A stretch of 64,000 bases of DNA from Sergeia podlipaevii (GCA_030849805.1 JASANZ010002206.1:1-64000), one strand, 5' to 3'; positions 23,201 to 31,989 are shown, counted from the stretch's first letter. The notes: generated by a model not told the origin, from the sequence alone. Numbers and translations are program-made.

Positions 23201-26200
23201 CAGCAACTGTCCCTCGCCACAGCATGGCGTGTATCGCGCAATACAGCGATGATAAAGCGGTAGCATCTGCTGATGCTGAATTGCCGCCGAGGCACTGTTT
23301 GTGGCTGAAAAGTTTGCTGCAAAGGATAAAGCGCTAGCAGTGCCCGACTTGCTATCCGTTGAGCCCAAAGGCGCAAGGGAAGTTGACGCTACCACCGTGG
23401 AGCACGTCGCTGCGCTGCCCGCGCCTCCATAAAAGCGCGGCACCTCCGAGTCGGGCATCACTCGCGGTGCACCGCCACGACGAATATCAACGCCCGCGTA
23501 CTGTGTCTGAACCTGTGCAAGCGTCAAAGGATAGTCCCACATTAGCACATCGCCAATTGCAAATAGCGCATCGGTTATCTCGCGGCCGACCACACCAACA
23601 TGAACAGTCGCCTTCGAAGAGGCTGCTGGAACTGATATAAGCCCCTCGCCAGCTTTCACACCGTTGAGAAATACAGCCAGCGTGCCAGTACCAGGACTAA
23701 CTGTCACAGAGAAACTCATCCATGCGTGCGCCTTAAAACTTTGTAGTGCGTGGCTTTCGTTGAGCACTATTCGGCGTCCGCTCGACAGCAACTGCAGACT
23801 GTCGCCCCCACACACCAGTACTGTGTGTGGCCCGTCCTCGCCACCGCAAAGCTCGAAGATAGGCACGGTGGTGTAGACATCGTGAAACTCTATGAAAAAT
23901 GAAATAGAAAGACCGCTGCTCGGCCAAGCCCCGATATCAATGGAAATGCCACCCGTGATTGCGAAACGTATCTCGCTGCGCTCTGGTGCGTTGGATAGGA
24001 TTGGTAGCCAGAAGTCCCTCAGCACGTGTGTCTTACCACGCTGGGGATAAGCAAGGGGATTGGCTTCCTTCTCCCCTTCTTTCCTTTCGCTCATATACGA
24101 CTTCTCTGCAGTGTGCGCAGGCTGCCCCTGCTGCGATTGCTGCTTCTGACGGCCTTGTGTTTCTCGCACCGCGGCCTCGCGTGCGTGTTCATCAATGTTT
24201 TCTTTCCTCGTGCTCGACGTGCCGGAGAGCGGGACAAAAGAATTAAGCTTTCCAGATTGCGCCATCCAAGGCGAGCGCCACGACATCGCCGCTGATGGGG
24301 ACGCGGGCTCTACAAAAGGTAGCTCCTCGATGACATTGGGGGCTACCTCCAGGTACGGCAGCAACTGCGACAGACGGTGCTGAAGCACAAAAGTAAGCAG
24401 GCGTGATGAGCGCACATTGCTCGTACACACAAGAATGCGCTCTGTGACGGCAATAAGATTGACCATCAGCCCCTCATCGCCATGCCGCTCCGCTAGCAAA
24501 GCAAGAGTGGGGATGAGGTCGAGAAAGACAGGTTTCTCTGCAGCGCAGTTGGGAGAGCGCACGTGGTAGCTACCCACCAACTGAGTAGTGTACGTGCTCG
24601 CCAAGCGGTCAACACCGTAGTTGCATGTGGATGCATCGAACACTGCCTGTGCGACAATAATAAAGAACTCAGCACCTTGTAGGAGAGAAAACCCACTCGA
24701 CACGAGTTCCACAAAGCGGGCATCTGCCAGACATGGTGAGCCACCCTGTGCGGGCTCGTAGGCGGACAAGAAGCGAAATGCCAAAGGAACAACTTTCAAA
24801 AACACCGACGTCGCGTCCGGAGACTCCAGAGAGCGCGTAATAAGCCATATTGCAGCATCGATGCAGCCATACGTAGACAGCCACACGCGGCGTTCATGCA
24901 GCGTAGCAGGGGAAAGTTCGCCAGACCTGAGATATGAAGAAAGCAGCACAAGTAGCTGAATTGTGAGAGAGCTGTCGGTGCCAGCGATAATGCGCGCATA
25001 GGCTGGGTAGACATCGTATGCGTCGAAGGAGTGCACAATACAGGTGCGACCAAGACGTATGAGACTTGGATCATTCTGCGAGCACAAGGCAAATAGCGTG
25101 GCGATATGCTCAGCAGACACGGTGACGCTTCGACGCACAAGCAGTGTAGTAAAAATGCTCGCGAGAGAGTCCATCGCAACTTCGCCAACTGCCTCGGGGC
25201 TGTCAGGGAACGATGAAGGCCCAATATCGTCCACCCCACCACCAGCTCTGCCTGGGTTCCCTCTGTAGGTAGCGCCAGACATGCTCATGTATTCCGCGGC
25301 ACTACCAAGAAACGGGACATTCGAAAGACGCAAGAAACTCGGCGGCTCCGTCACGAACGGCGACCCAACCGTCGTATCGCCCGTCTCCGTATCCTTGCCG
25401 CTATGCTCTAAAGACCGGTGACAGCTGCCTCGGTTATTCGCGCTGGGTCTTGCAGTAGTTGCTGCTGAGGCGCCAAGATACCCTTGTTGTTGCATATGCA
25501 GAAACAAGGAGCTGGCAAGTGCGTCGGTGGTGGTTGTGGGCCTCAGCTCCAAAAATGGCGAAGTGGCATCCAAAGCCACGGACATGCCAACTGTCTCGTC
25601 ATCATGTCGTGACCCACTTTCATTGTTGCTAGTGCTACTACTGTTGTTCTGATCGTGTGACTGGCTGTTGCTGTGGTTGGTGCCAGTTTTTATCATCACT
25701 GCCTTGAAACTCGTGCTGCGACGCAGCAGGTACCTTAACACAAGCATGAGCACCTCCATACAGCGACAGTCCAGATCATCATCGCACTGAGCGCCGACAA
25801 CGGCGAGTGCCCAGAGCGTGATGACGCGCCACGCGTTCTTCTCCAAGGCGGAAGTCATGGAAGCATACGGCATGCTCTCCCCTCCTATCAAGGTCGCAGA
25901 CGGTGCGATAAGACTGGCTGATGCCGCAGAGCAGATGGACAAAAACTGAAGTGGCAACTCCGTAAGAAGCAGCGCCTCACTAGTGAGAGGAGCCACGCCA
26001 AGATACGTATAGACACGCGCGATAGCATCCAAGGACTTGTGAGCATAGCCGTAAAACTCCGCGCTGCTGAGTCGAGGACGTGCGGGAAGGAAGTCGTAGG
26101 CAACACTCATAGTTGGTAAAAGTTCTTCCTCCAGTAAGGGATTCTGCATGCCAGTTTCTGGCGTGCTGGTGACGTGAGGGGTGCCGGCTACAGGAGGATC

Positions 26201-29200
26201 GTTCATCATAGTGTTGTCGCTAGCAGTGTTGTCATCAGCACATCTGGCAGTCATAACGGCCTGAGCAAAAGAAAAAGGCATTGTCGGCTCTAATGAGATG
26301 GACGCATCCACGTTCATCTCTGATGTATTCAGGGCTACCTCTGTGCTGACACCGTGCTTGCGCGACTGCTCCACAAGCAGCGTCAAGAGCGTTTTCAGCG
26401 CTAGACGACCTTCATAAAGATCAAACGAGTAGGCATCCTTGAATGCAACAGAGGAAAGCAGAAGTACCGCGACAGTGCGCACCTCCACGCTCACCCTCGC
26501 GTCCAGCGCAGTATCCTCAAGAAGCCGAAGCAATTCGCGCACAAGCGCAACGTAAGACGGCACTTCTGACCACATCCAAACTCTTTCTTCTACAATACCA
26601 GTTGTGTTTGTTTGCCGGGAAAGTCCATCGCCACCACTGCGATCAGTTCTATTCGTGGCGTTCTCTAAATCAGTATCACTACTGCCGGAACTACTGCTGC
26701 TGTTGCTTTCGCTGTTCTCTCCAATTTTTCTCCCTCCATCGCCGCCGTCGTCTGCATCATCGTTGCTACCAGCAGCAATGCTTTTAATAGTTCCGTGCGG
26801 TGCTTTATTACTGCCGCCATGATGATGATGATGATGATGGTGCTTAGCCGTCTTTTGCTGTTTCTGCTTTCGCGTTGTAAAGATATTCTTGAAGATTGAC
26901 TTTGCCAAGGCGATGCTCTGATTACCCACCCCTGCAGAACTGACTTTTGATTTCGCGTCGGGAGAGAGGGGACTCGCAGCCAAGTTAGCGTTCTTGCCGG
27001 CAAAGCTCCGAGTGAACCCTTTTTCCATATGTGGTATCGTGGAATTATCTGGCACATGCTGTGACTGTGAAGTCCCAGTGAAGTGAGAGCTCTTTTGGAA
27101 AGATCTGTTGCCCACAGCGCGGCCCGCGCTCAGTGGCATCAAGGCATAGCTATCCACCATCATAGACGTATTCGTAAAGGATCCCAATGGCCCACCTCTG
27201 AAAGCGCCGATGGTGCAGCCCATGCCGCCTTCCACATTGCTCGAACTCCAGTTGTCTAGCAGGCAGAGCGTCTGCACCGCCTTGAGCAACGCACGGTCAC
27301 ACCGTACCACACTCGGAGCCCCAAAGAGCACCGCACGGACACAAGACGCAATATCCAACTTGAGCAACGACTGCACCTGGAGCTCTCTGCGCTGATGCAG
27401 GTCGCTTGCACTCTCCATGTCTCCCTGATCTGCTTCCGGTCCTTCTCGCCAACTGGTGCCTCCGCCGCCACCAGTAGTGCCGCGCGCGGCTTGAGCAAAC
27501 GGAGATACTGAAAAAGATGGCACAAGAAGCGGTGTAGCGCTGTTCTGACCAGCAAAGGAGTACGAGCCAGCAGGAGGTGGCTGCGATGGACTGCCTGCGA
27601 AAGAGGAAGGCTGAAAAGAACTCGTCCGGCGCCGTTGTTGTTGTTGCTGTTGTAGCAGAAGACATGACACCACCGCGCTTGGAGGTGCCAATGCTTGAGA
27701 GAAAATTGCATAATAGGTCTGAAGCACATCCACAGTCACCTCATACATTGCTACAAGCTTAGTAGTGGGCAAAGCCTCCGACTGTGTCGGTCTGGTGGAA
27801 GACGAGCGGGCCACCTTCCCCGCGGCGGCAGTAGTGGTAGAAGGTTTTTGAATCTCCTTAGCGCTTAACTGAAGATAATGCGCCAGAAGGGTCAATGCAG
27901 CCCAACAGTATTCACCTGCTCGAGTGACTGCCACCGCCTCGACCACCACGTCAAGCGCAAAGTGCAATATTTCATCAAAACAATTCGTACGACCTGCAGT
28001 AAGATAGTGAGTTAGCTGGCTACGGGTAAGCAAAGGGTTGTTCATCCCGTAGGAGGAGCCTCCCACTGAACGTGCGAGAAGTGGCGGTGGTCGCCTTGTA
28101 AGAGGGGAAGTTGTTTGACGTTCGTCGTGCTGACCTCGTGGACTGTTGTTGTTGCCAAAGTCATTAGCAGGGGATGATGCTGCTTGTACGTGTGCTGTCG
28201 AAGTCGCACCTGGTAAAGAAATAGGATGCAGGGAAGAGGAGCAGTTATTGGCCGCTGTGTTACTGCTTGCCATCGTAGACGTGTTGGTGAAGACATCTGT
28301 ATTTTCGCGAGACAGTGTGGTGCACTTCACGCGTGCGATCGCCGCGGCAGTGGCTGCTGCCCGCCTGGAAGGCTTTGGAACAGGGAAGTAGCGTGATGGA
28401 GTGAAAGGTGTACCAGAGATGTTAACGGGTACCCCTTCGCGAGCGTCGATCGTGCTACTGCTAGAGAAGGCTTCGGCTTTAGCAGAGAGCGCCACTGAAT
28501 CATCGGCCTGATGAGGACGCAGCAAACGTCCCGTCAAAATGCGCAACTTCAAACCATACATCAAGTGCGTCACACACGGCACCGGCTCACTTGTTAGCAA
28601 TTCTACTGCGCAGGCAGTGGAACCCTCGCAGCACACGAGGAGACACTCCAAGACTTCACGCGCGGTTGAAACGAATGACGAAGGCATTAGCAAGCCTTCC
28701 GCGTCCATGGATGCCGCCGCATCACAAAAGCGAACGTTCAGCTGTGACAGCCACTGCAGATGCTTACCCAGACGAAGACTCAAGCAACACTTCTCATGTA
28801 GAGTTTGACCAAGGCTGGTGAATGCAGTGAGGGATGCGATAGAATCAGCTACGCTCGTCCTTTTCGGCTTGCTGGCACCACTGCGTGGAGTCGTACTCGT
28901 AGCAGTGACTACGGCAGAATCCTTCACACTACTGGCGCCGCGCAGCATCACATCGCAGCATTGACGAGTGCATAGCTTTTTAAGAAAAAAGAATATGTGC
29001 GCTGAGCCAAGCTCGGCCATCACCGCCATCTGCGATGATTTTTCTGTTGCGTCAAAGACAGCCTTGAGAAAGCTCAGCAAGGCTGTCTGCAAGCTACATA
29101 AAGAGACTAGAGGGTCTGCGGTGACATAAGAAAGGAGGTGCAGCCGCTGCCGTCCTGCCACCCTCCAAAACATGAAAGCCAATTCCGCCCAGAGCCGCTG

Positions 29201-29551
29201 TTGTTCTGCCAGAGCAGAGGGTAGCGCAGTCAAAGATAAGGTCTTGTCAAGAGTCAGATTGGCAGCGCTGAGATCAAAGACTGCAGCAGGAGGGGATGAA
29301 GAAGAAGACAAAGAAGACGCTAGCGGCTTTGGAGAATTCGCCCTGGAAAGTCGTGACGATGTATCGGAGAGATCGTGTCCTCGCTTTGTCATCGCCTCTG
29401 TCAGCACCGCAGAGGGTGTGACGTCATAAGAATCCACATGGGATGCTAACCCGCTGTTTTGCTTCTCTTCTTTTAGAAAACGAAAAATGGCTTGTATAGC
29501 GTAAAATAGTTTGCGAATGGTCGCTAGATCACCTTCAGTGAAGGATTGCAT
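14261..29551 (-). CDS. Giant BEACH-WD40 protein (LYST/neurobeachin/WDFY3 type)
   Basis: One uninterrupted frame of 5096 residues starts MQSFTEGDLATIRKLFYAIQ. The first 1800 residues are helical, ARM-like segments broken by disordered Ser/Gln/Asn-rich inserts, including eight histidines near 26820-26843. A concanavalin-like lectin domain lies at about 1855-2025 (SISFFIEFHDVYTTVPIFEL, then a laminin-G-like FLNGVKAGEG). More helical repeats and low-complexity inserts follow. A PH-BEACH module begins near 3750 and is interrupted by a Gly/Asp-rich acidic insert at about 3895-3990. The BEACH domain spans about 4135-4425 with the hallmark stretches NYLYFLN-like, YPVFPWVLADYES-like, HYSTSGAILYFMLRVEPF, and LPPWA. 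WD40-type repeats fill about 4550-5090. Such proteins scaffold membrane traffic, lysosome-related organelles or autophagy. The ConA-PH-BEACH-WD order is that of the whole family. Which of the several trypanosomatid BEACH proteins this is cannot be told. Confidence 0.92.
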   Translation of the reverse strand: MQSFTEGDLATIRKLFYAIQAIFRFLKEEKQNSGLASHVDSYDVTPSAVLTEAMTKRGHDLSDTSSRLSRANSPKPLASSLSSSSSPPAAVFDLSAANLTLDKTLSLTALPSALAEQQRLWAELAFMFWRVAGRQRLHLLSYVTADPLVSLCSLQTALLSFLKAVFDATEKSSQMAVMAELGSAHIFFFLKKLCTRQCCDVMLRGASSVKDSAVVTATSTTPRSGASKPKRTSVADSIASLTAFTSLGQTLHEKCCLSLRLGKHLQWLSQLNVRFCDAAASMDAEGLLMPSSFVSTAREVLECLLVCCEGSTACAVELLTSEPVPCVTHLMYGLKLRILTGRLLRPHQADDSVALSAKAEAFSSSSTIDAREGVPVNISGTPFTPSRYFPVPKPSRRAAATAAAIARVKCTTLSRENTDVFTNTSTMASSNTAANNCSSSLHPISLPGATSTAHVQAASSPANDFGNNNSPRGQHDERQTTSPLTRRPPPLLARSVGGSSYGMNNPLLTRSQLTHYLTAGRTNCFDEILHFALDVVVEAVAVTRAGEYCWAALTLLAHYLQLSAKEIQKPSTTTAAAGKVARSSSTRPTQSEALPTTKLVAMYEVTVDVLQTYYAIFSQALAPPSAVVSCLLLQQQQQQRRRTSSFQPSSFAGSPSQPPPAGSYSFAGQNSATPLLVPSFSVSPFAQAARGTTGGGGGTSWREGPEADQGDMESASDLHQRRELQVQSLLKLDIASCVRAVLFGAPSVVRCDRALLKAVQTLCLLDNWSSSNVEGGMGCTIGAFRGGPLGSFTNTSMMVDSYALMPLSAGRAVGNRSFQKSSHFTGTSQSQHVPDNSTIPHMEKGFTRSFAGKNANLAASPLSPDAKSKVSSAGVGNQSIALAKSIFKNIFTTRKQKQQKTAKHHHHHHHHGGSNKAPHGTIKSIAAGSNDDADDGGDGGRKIGENSESNSSSSSGSSDTDLENATNRTDRSGGDGLSRQTNTTGIVEERVWMWSEVPSYVALVRELLRLLEDTALDARVSVEVRTVAVLLLSSVAFKDAYSFDLYEGRLALKTLLTLLVEQSRKHGVSTEVALNTSEMNVDASISLEPTMPFSFAQAVMTARCADDNTASDNTMMNDPPVAGTPHVTSTPETGMQNPLLEEELLPTMSVAYDFLPARPRLSSAEFYGYAHKSLDAIARVYTYLGVAPLTSEALLLTELPLQFLSICSAASASLIAPSATLIGGESMPYASMTSALEKNAWRVITLWALAVVGAQCDDDLDCRCMEVLMLVLRYLLRRSTSFKAVMIKTGTNHSNSQSHDQNNSSSTSNNESGSRHDDETVGMSVALDATSPFLELRPTTTTDALASSLFLHMQQQGYLGASAATTARPSANNRGSCHRSLEHSGKDTETGDTTVGSPFVTEPPSFLRLSNVPFLGSAAEYMSMSGATYRGNPGRAGGGVDDIGPSSFPDSPEAVGEVAMDSLASIFTTLLVRRSVTVSAEHIATLFALCSQNDPSLIRLGRTCIVHSFDAYDVYPAYARIIAGTDSSLTIQLLVLLSSYLRSGELSPATLHERRVWLSTYGCIDAAIWLITRSLESPDATSVFLKVVPLAFRFLSAYEPAQGGSPCLADARFVELVSSGFSLLQGAEFFIIVAQAVFDASTCNYGVDRLASTYTTQLVGSYHVRSPNCAAEKPVFLDLIPTLALLAERHGDEGLMVNLIAVTERILVCTSNVRSSRLLTFVLQHRLSQLLPYLEVAPNVIEELPFVEPASPSAAMSWRSPWMAQSGKLNSFVPLSGTSSTRKENIDEHAREAAVRETQGRQKQQSQQGQPAHTAEKSYMSERKEGEKEANPLAYPQRGKTHVLRDFWLPILSNAPERSEIRFAITGGISIDIGAWPSSGLSISFFIEFHDVYTTVPIFELCGGEDGPHTVLVCGGDSLQLLSSGRRIVLNESHALQSFKAHAWMSFSVTVSPGTGTLAVFLNGVKAGEGLISVPAASSKATVHVGVVGREITDALFAIGDVLMWDYPLTLAQVQTQYAGVDIRRGGAPRVMPDSEVPRFYGGAGSAATCSTVVASTSLAPLGSTDSKSGTASALSFAANFSATNSASAAIQHQQMLPLYHRCIARYTPCCGEGQLLHNMVTASAMESSLPSKFSRSASTSLGATTTAGQSSGKDGQKGSGASRGGGGGGGGGGGHDSAQQQQQQALDAMPHCVPLVAKIVGRHAPAPECWVDFYQLWAVRGGVQHMLEWINEVTTCDELGELVALFAETVRRTKTFSNLDARTYLLLGHLLKEKGSLVTHRVCDSLLYLGTTQAAASLNDEAHTVVLNRLLFLFILGDAELLAAMPRTCALRLVNRMTGLFTLSSTRYAKQNTLMLVPFRFVDRLLNTFVQSASRMPFELHEALVACMKAMVVSCGMDEALLHGLVCAVAQLTPSAMWVTSTRNARVHVCLPYLRHVRAQLPTPTATSLTVTLLRALIECVSGPSSTAFMAALCRVVDLPWYVTCLSRFADPVSVMYATRLFFDAVQQSLVLRQEAMQHQATLITALAPHAIHEDLVLLLLSITLGAGSQLNILSDSHSIQTQLQHVLSSSFAPTVNPIVAPVMLHIASLHLQCVLAQAPRRWPYHLHTVRQRLRRRSATQKLRLYLMVVRLASRLMLWIRLARYPKTARHRVEELHVDGAEVIKEELDRISGKLRETSPLSSQRRGNASTGGSSGTCKTAFSGEVVAQAPPARIVSDAPRVRSEKHRRAFAVLRTCVLLWIPLQMRRYDWVFKGASSHLANSNIASFSAVGSDEERGFTGNERSEPKVTTKTSFAYLPDTPLPGATTSTAPASAPSAHRDCGSMFLVRMLRKYAAQPQLFFAFVSSPLQVSAIRTLIRCTTSDTVEEQLERMNAYVRAADPALFRIHPLLCAREGVQALMAASSESAAAVVASLSRQGSILGLHTGADVRRAAEVSAASATTVTPSMSASTSAIVLDADTRRADCVAEGEEELCLTRNYTATQLHTVRGADASMSPSSVANSSLVEGPMSITEEGEVGGRGGASTTDMQVGSFIAQSSLTNASSLTVENLRAAAHASRRERATASREEEESEGVSREEGRERDCEDDAKSTASFQSTLSSSSSSSSLVRSTSHISSSIVAEEGELPHELQMIAASAVSKVRTKASSLSHSQLSHSQLVENVPERRECEPLTVEDNRMEEEGEEVGADDHAAAAAAAVTRKPSDILSSNATPTLSDMRERSAVYLEHLSRSLRAPGDVIRSEAIDILAAFITSSLHVLPMTQWIGGPSYGTCGGFLFQILLASSHNDPGSPRHTPHATPVNFSTSHGAAMGRGDTTTNNNNDIVNSSESASTPSDNYANMLIHFFIFHVLANVRDEHSSIALRTSADSDLFSSPLGLMTSSERSNSFATFKSWQTEVASAAAAASNATSANGMLDIFLYNISRFTELIVEMLSTSVISLATASEYFLSLLVFSKVWPRRYQEVLKGQVLRSCVFVLNRPSLQSISLDTIETIHRVTTRVMTAEWCLKGSIECFLRVLYRLYVSLPPAWMSEAEVTQRDFYIVLILRHIAKTYSGTQDLQKALNARTLTQRFSLYDGFCEALARGEGLEAEVDAFRAFSKYSQKNASLLDTLISGRPKAKADEALKVSIKIRSEYIKRITAYNSLYASVAEIRDGYRVVQLCARYRREFSSYIAVTLRLEQAQENWLMTSNCDVSPRRQQARFTGKEKKRGTSAEASQLGGGNTVTSTAADSADSCGSARACHYFDLRRNYATIVPMCHFHDALPQNGSRDRRSLCDPASGITGVMTASGESVVRAARCEEQLNHILLLLPPLALRSRPHLIADVSPSFVDSAIKLTPSALNLLQYLIQPNDVLRFISNGFRIHGIHATPCLILLTDTTMRVIGFSRVTQAGDIILCQYEKRDRRDAAGRKNRDGGGGGGRASTARGNSSGASGYKQSYDGENSEGVNNNGGDADGDHQDFEQDNDEDDDDDDEDDWDGTHGGGVSEDTQSVAASQGSVYTPAGAHRKRSNAFSFSAMTKQIQRLLMDNRDARKQQQVRRDGTRVAQSVRQSTSAMYQQLFWSYSVKNICEVRCLRYVHMDTAVSIGLLHDDGPMLSIMDATQSMNPSAREQFLTVLRGVLKQQRCKFSDDTKRPVALRKMLVRWAAGSVSNFDYLYFLNKAAGRTLHDYNQYPVFPWVLADYEASVLDLENVRTFRDLAFPIGAQTQTRRDAITAFYENTKEVVDLETNRAFPFHHGTHYSTSGAILYFMLRVEPFTTFAKIFQGGTFDIATRLFDSLGASFASCVRGPADCKELLPEFYSNNQFLLNNDHLPFGEKSDGTVVNDVQLPPWARGSVQVFTAVMRYTLECPYVTNRIHQWIDLIFGVRRRGPLAAERFNLFQRMTYGEEVAKALADAKTRHECDVIVAEVENFGQTPLQLFQERHPSRSELEPVKRGLSSAGNNNSSISTSTNATTQVALMSSMRALECEEQAARATAATAAGGLAGGSSGVSGDRQGSVTAATAGKASGATYTMAFERESPKVMRMLVLAKDDRPQTYFTLTELEPQVMHELPAALVDRFCGQHSAVLGFTRVRSSGKLLACRPRVTGVDDTDHVLCWYKHEPRLARYSVLTGVFDSTVPLLVPDDSCASFGVVVASTRESLILATTVATTASSSSGSGSGNRAGPNARSTGHGKEMARSSSLSISSPLKHPSAQGVGERQTALVNTSITAGMTNREMRKSNNIDEDTVSDGDDETEEDGGTAYCLYPDPESPGTTITCVALCHHTHRITGVVTDPIVSRAVTFTRSPFDFPIVWRVQQTHTSLLCRLDVGALLPLSDASSGNSTTALDDRSVVAVCIGSVSVHTVVVTCRHLMIFDSNGEPFAVGMLPLSQHSYTPNASSSVVNKGTQKDTTESQPPPPMLEDDDGSIGVAVDIVSLPLPSHVPPQTQVTSNAGSSPRMPLNASGVSSFLQPPMESTLSTFLPNMTAIRSFETREWAAGIALYISGHQDGSIGLWRSTRLPPDTVRPGKIAVVDFHAMVHPGSGVGASDGLGAVTAIWQDTLDVPHFLVGFSSGAVREFAFDDCLLAGIDSGGSGSSGGGGNAKRKGGKNLFSH

Positions 29552-31097
29552 TCCTATATATATGTGGACTGCTTTCTCAAAAAAAGAAAAAAATGTTTTG
29601 TCTTCGCTTGTTTGTATGTTCTATTTTTTTTTTTCTTACTCTCTGTCTCTTCTCTAGCCGTGTGTATGTCCCCCTCTCATAGAAGAGCAGCCAATATATA
29701 TATATATATATGTAAGTTCCGATATGTATACCAATAAAAAGCACTAGCAAAAGCGAGAAATTTTTTCTGTTTGCTCTATATAGTTGTGACTCAAATGTAA
29801 TAAGAATATTATATAAAAAAATGCAACGCTCGCGGTAGATGATTAAAAAAAAAAATCAACTAATATTAGTCTGTACAAAAAAAAAATATGGAGCAAATGC
29901 TATCTGTCCTTCTATAAAAAAAAAGAAAGAAATAAAGATACAAAAAAAGAGATGCACAATTTTTTTAAAAATATATATATATATGTATATATATATATAT
30001 GATTAGCTCATTCAAGATGCAGCACAGTACTGTTTTGATATGCACAATTCATAAAGAGATACCACCAGTTGAACCACACTACATAAAAAAAAAAGTACAT
30101 GGCGTAATTGTCGCTAGTTGTCGCTCTTTCTCCTTTTAGTTATAATAAAAATCACGCAGAAAGGAAAAAAAAAGAGAAATAACACGTTAGCAGAGTACTC
30201 GCCGCCTAAACACAGTTTGTGATCTTTGGTAATACCAATCAGTTTTGTACTCGCATCAAAAGCCACCCCCAACGTGGGAGATTAAGAGCGAGTGAGAAGA
30301 TCATCAATCGTGGCACATAGCTCCATTGTGTGTGTGTGTGTGCTTATTATATATATATATATACATATAGATGGATAGATAGATAGATATATTTTGGTCT
30401 TGCCGTACTAAAAAAGTTACAAGCAAGATATAAAACCGGCAGCACCATTAAAAACAACCAACAACAGAAAAAAAAAAAATGCGGTACAATACAAAAAAAA
30501 AAAAGAGAAAAGTGGGCGTCGTCTATTTGTTGGAATAGCCCCTTTAAAAAGTATCAGAGCTCAAAACATGTTATTATTATTTTTTGATAAGAAAAACAAC
30601 AACAAATTAACAACTCTTATCTCTATGTAGAAGTTTTGTGCTCGTGTGGTGTTTGTGTGGATAGGGAGGGGGGGATAAGTGTGATAAACAGCCCCCGCAT
30701 ACCTAGAGTGAGTACACCAAAAAAAAGCGAAGAAAAGAAAATAAAATAATAATAAAGGGCCAAGTCATCGTGGCAATAAGATGCCCATCTATTTAAGTTT
30801 GCATCAATTGCGATTTTGTTTGTTGCTATATAAGTTCCCTCTCTCTCTCTACCTATCTACCTGCTCCGGGTGTACACGTTTAACCATATTAACACGACAC
30901 AAACAACAAGTGAGTTCATTTGGTTGATAATAACTCAGCCGCCTCACCTCACTTCACGTACCACAGCATGCAAAAACAAAACACAAAACAAAACAAAAAA
31001 TGGGAGGAGGGTAGAGAGAGGGAGGAAAAAGGACAAAAGAAAAGCCCGCCTCACAGCGCAGAAATATATATTATCACATCAGCGATCAAGCGCGTGT

Positions 31098-31128
<31 letters not shown>

Positions 31129-31212
31129 TACATGCACTGCTCGGCAACGCATCGGAAATAAATAGCAGTGCTGAAAATAATAATAATAATAAACCCGTGC
31201 CTTCATCATAAT
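29552..31212. other. Intergenic region, no gene seen
   Basis: This 1.66 kb stretch has TA repeats (29695-29711, 29970-30000, 30347-30362), a TG run at about 30328-30342, GATA units at about 30369-30389, a CA repeat at 31098-31121 and an AAT run near 31174-31192. The part at about 30185-30320 is of normal complexity but has no open frame or tRNA-like fold that I could recognise. The 5' UTR of the giant BEACH gene should lie at the left end. Confidence 0.55.
31098..31121. repeat. AC dinucleotide repeat
   Basis: Twelve perfect AC units lie in the 3' flank of the UBE2S-like gene. Confidence 0.9.
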
Positions 31213-31989
31213 CTAAATACGTTTAAGTGCAGCCTTCTTCTTTTCAGCCGCGCGCTTCTTTGCCTTATCGCTAGCATTGAGCGCCGACGCCCCAGAACCT
31301 CCCTCCTCCTTGCGCACAGTAGCTGTGTTGAAAGCATTCCCCTCCACTGGCTGTAAAGCACTGCCGCCTTGCTGCTGGGAAGAGTAAAAGTGCCCATCAA
31401 GACCATCCGCTACATCACCGCTTCCTGGGGGATGATTTTCATTAGATCCATGAGCGCGAGCGCGCGCCGCTCCAGGCTTATTCATCTTGCTCTCCACCTC
31501 CTCGCCAGCGGTGAAGCGAGAAGCTCCGGGTGGACGGAGGGCGTGCACCTTTGTGTACATGACCGCTTTGCGTTCGTATGTGACGTAGTCTTCAAGAAGC
31601 AGACGGGCGGCTTCTTCGTTTAGTGCGCTCTCCGGGTTGGGTTCTACAAGAAGGCATCGGATGACAACCAGCACGTGGCGAAGACCGAGATTAGGTTGCC
31701 AGTCCTTCTTGAGAGCGTTGACACAGATGTCGCCACGCTCGGCAATGTTAGGGTGAAAAATTTTAGTGCGAAAGAAGCCCTTTGGTGGTACGTCGGGGTA
31801 GTGCTCGTCAAAGACAAGTGCAACGTGAAAGCGACCCGCAGCGAATGGAGTGTCGATGGGGCCGTCCAAGTCAAATCGGAGTTCATTAAGATCCTCTGAA
31901 GGGCAGACACGAATGCCATCAATAGGCGCGCTTTCCACATCTTGGATCTGGCGCATCACGGTGCGCATACCTGTGGCGGTGAGAGGCAT
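31213..31989 (-). CDS. Ubiquitin-conjugating enzyme E2, UBE2S type
   Basis: The 258-residue protein has a complete E2 (UBC) fold at about 8-155. The HPN triad lies at residues 79-81 (KIFHPN) and the active-site cysteine at C89 in GDICVNALKKDW. The run LGLRHVLVVIRCLLVEPNPE and SALNEEAARLLLEDY is close to animal UBE2S, the E2 that elongates K11-linked ubiquitin chains with the anaphase-promoting complex. After the fold comes a linker of about 80 residues rich in Gly, Ser and Asn, then a basic C-terminal tail, KKRAAEKKKAALKRI. Animal UBE2S ends in a similar Lys-rich segment with LRRL, which docks on the APC/C. The ending here (ALKRI) is a conservative variant, which suggests the same docking. 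Cell-cycle protein degradation is the likely role. The start at 31989 is well placed, a few residues before the fold. Confidence 0.88.
   Translation of the reverse strand: MPLTATGMRTVMRQIQDVESAPIDGIRVCPSEDLNELRFDLDGPIDTPFAAGRFHVALVFDEHYPDVPPKGFFRTKIFHPNIAERGDICVNALKKDWQPNLGLRHVLVVIRCLLVEPNPESALNEEAARLLLEDYVTYERKAVMYTKVHALRPPGASRFTAGEEVESKMNKPGAARARAHGSNENHPPGSGDVADGLDGHFYSSQQQGGSALQPVEGNAFNTATVRKEEGGSGASALNASDKAKKRAAEKKKAALKRI

Noticed and set aside
3415..30245. Shared 13-mer TAATACCAATCAG at about 3415 and 30231
   Set aside because: Exact 13-base matches are expected by chance many times in 64 kb of biased sequence, and the flanks do not match.
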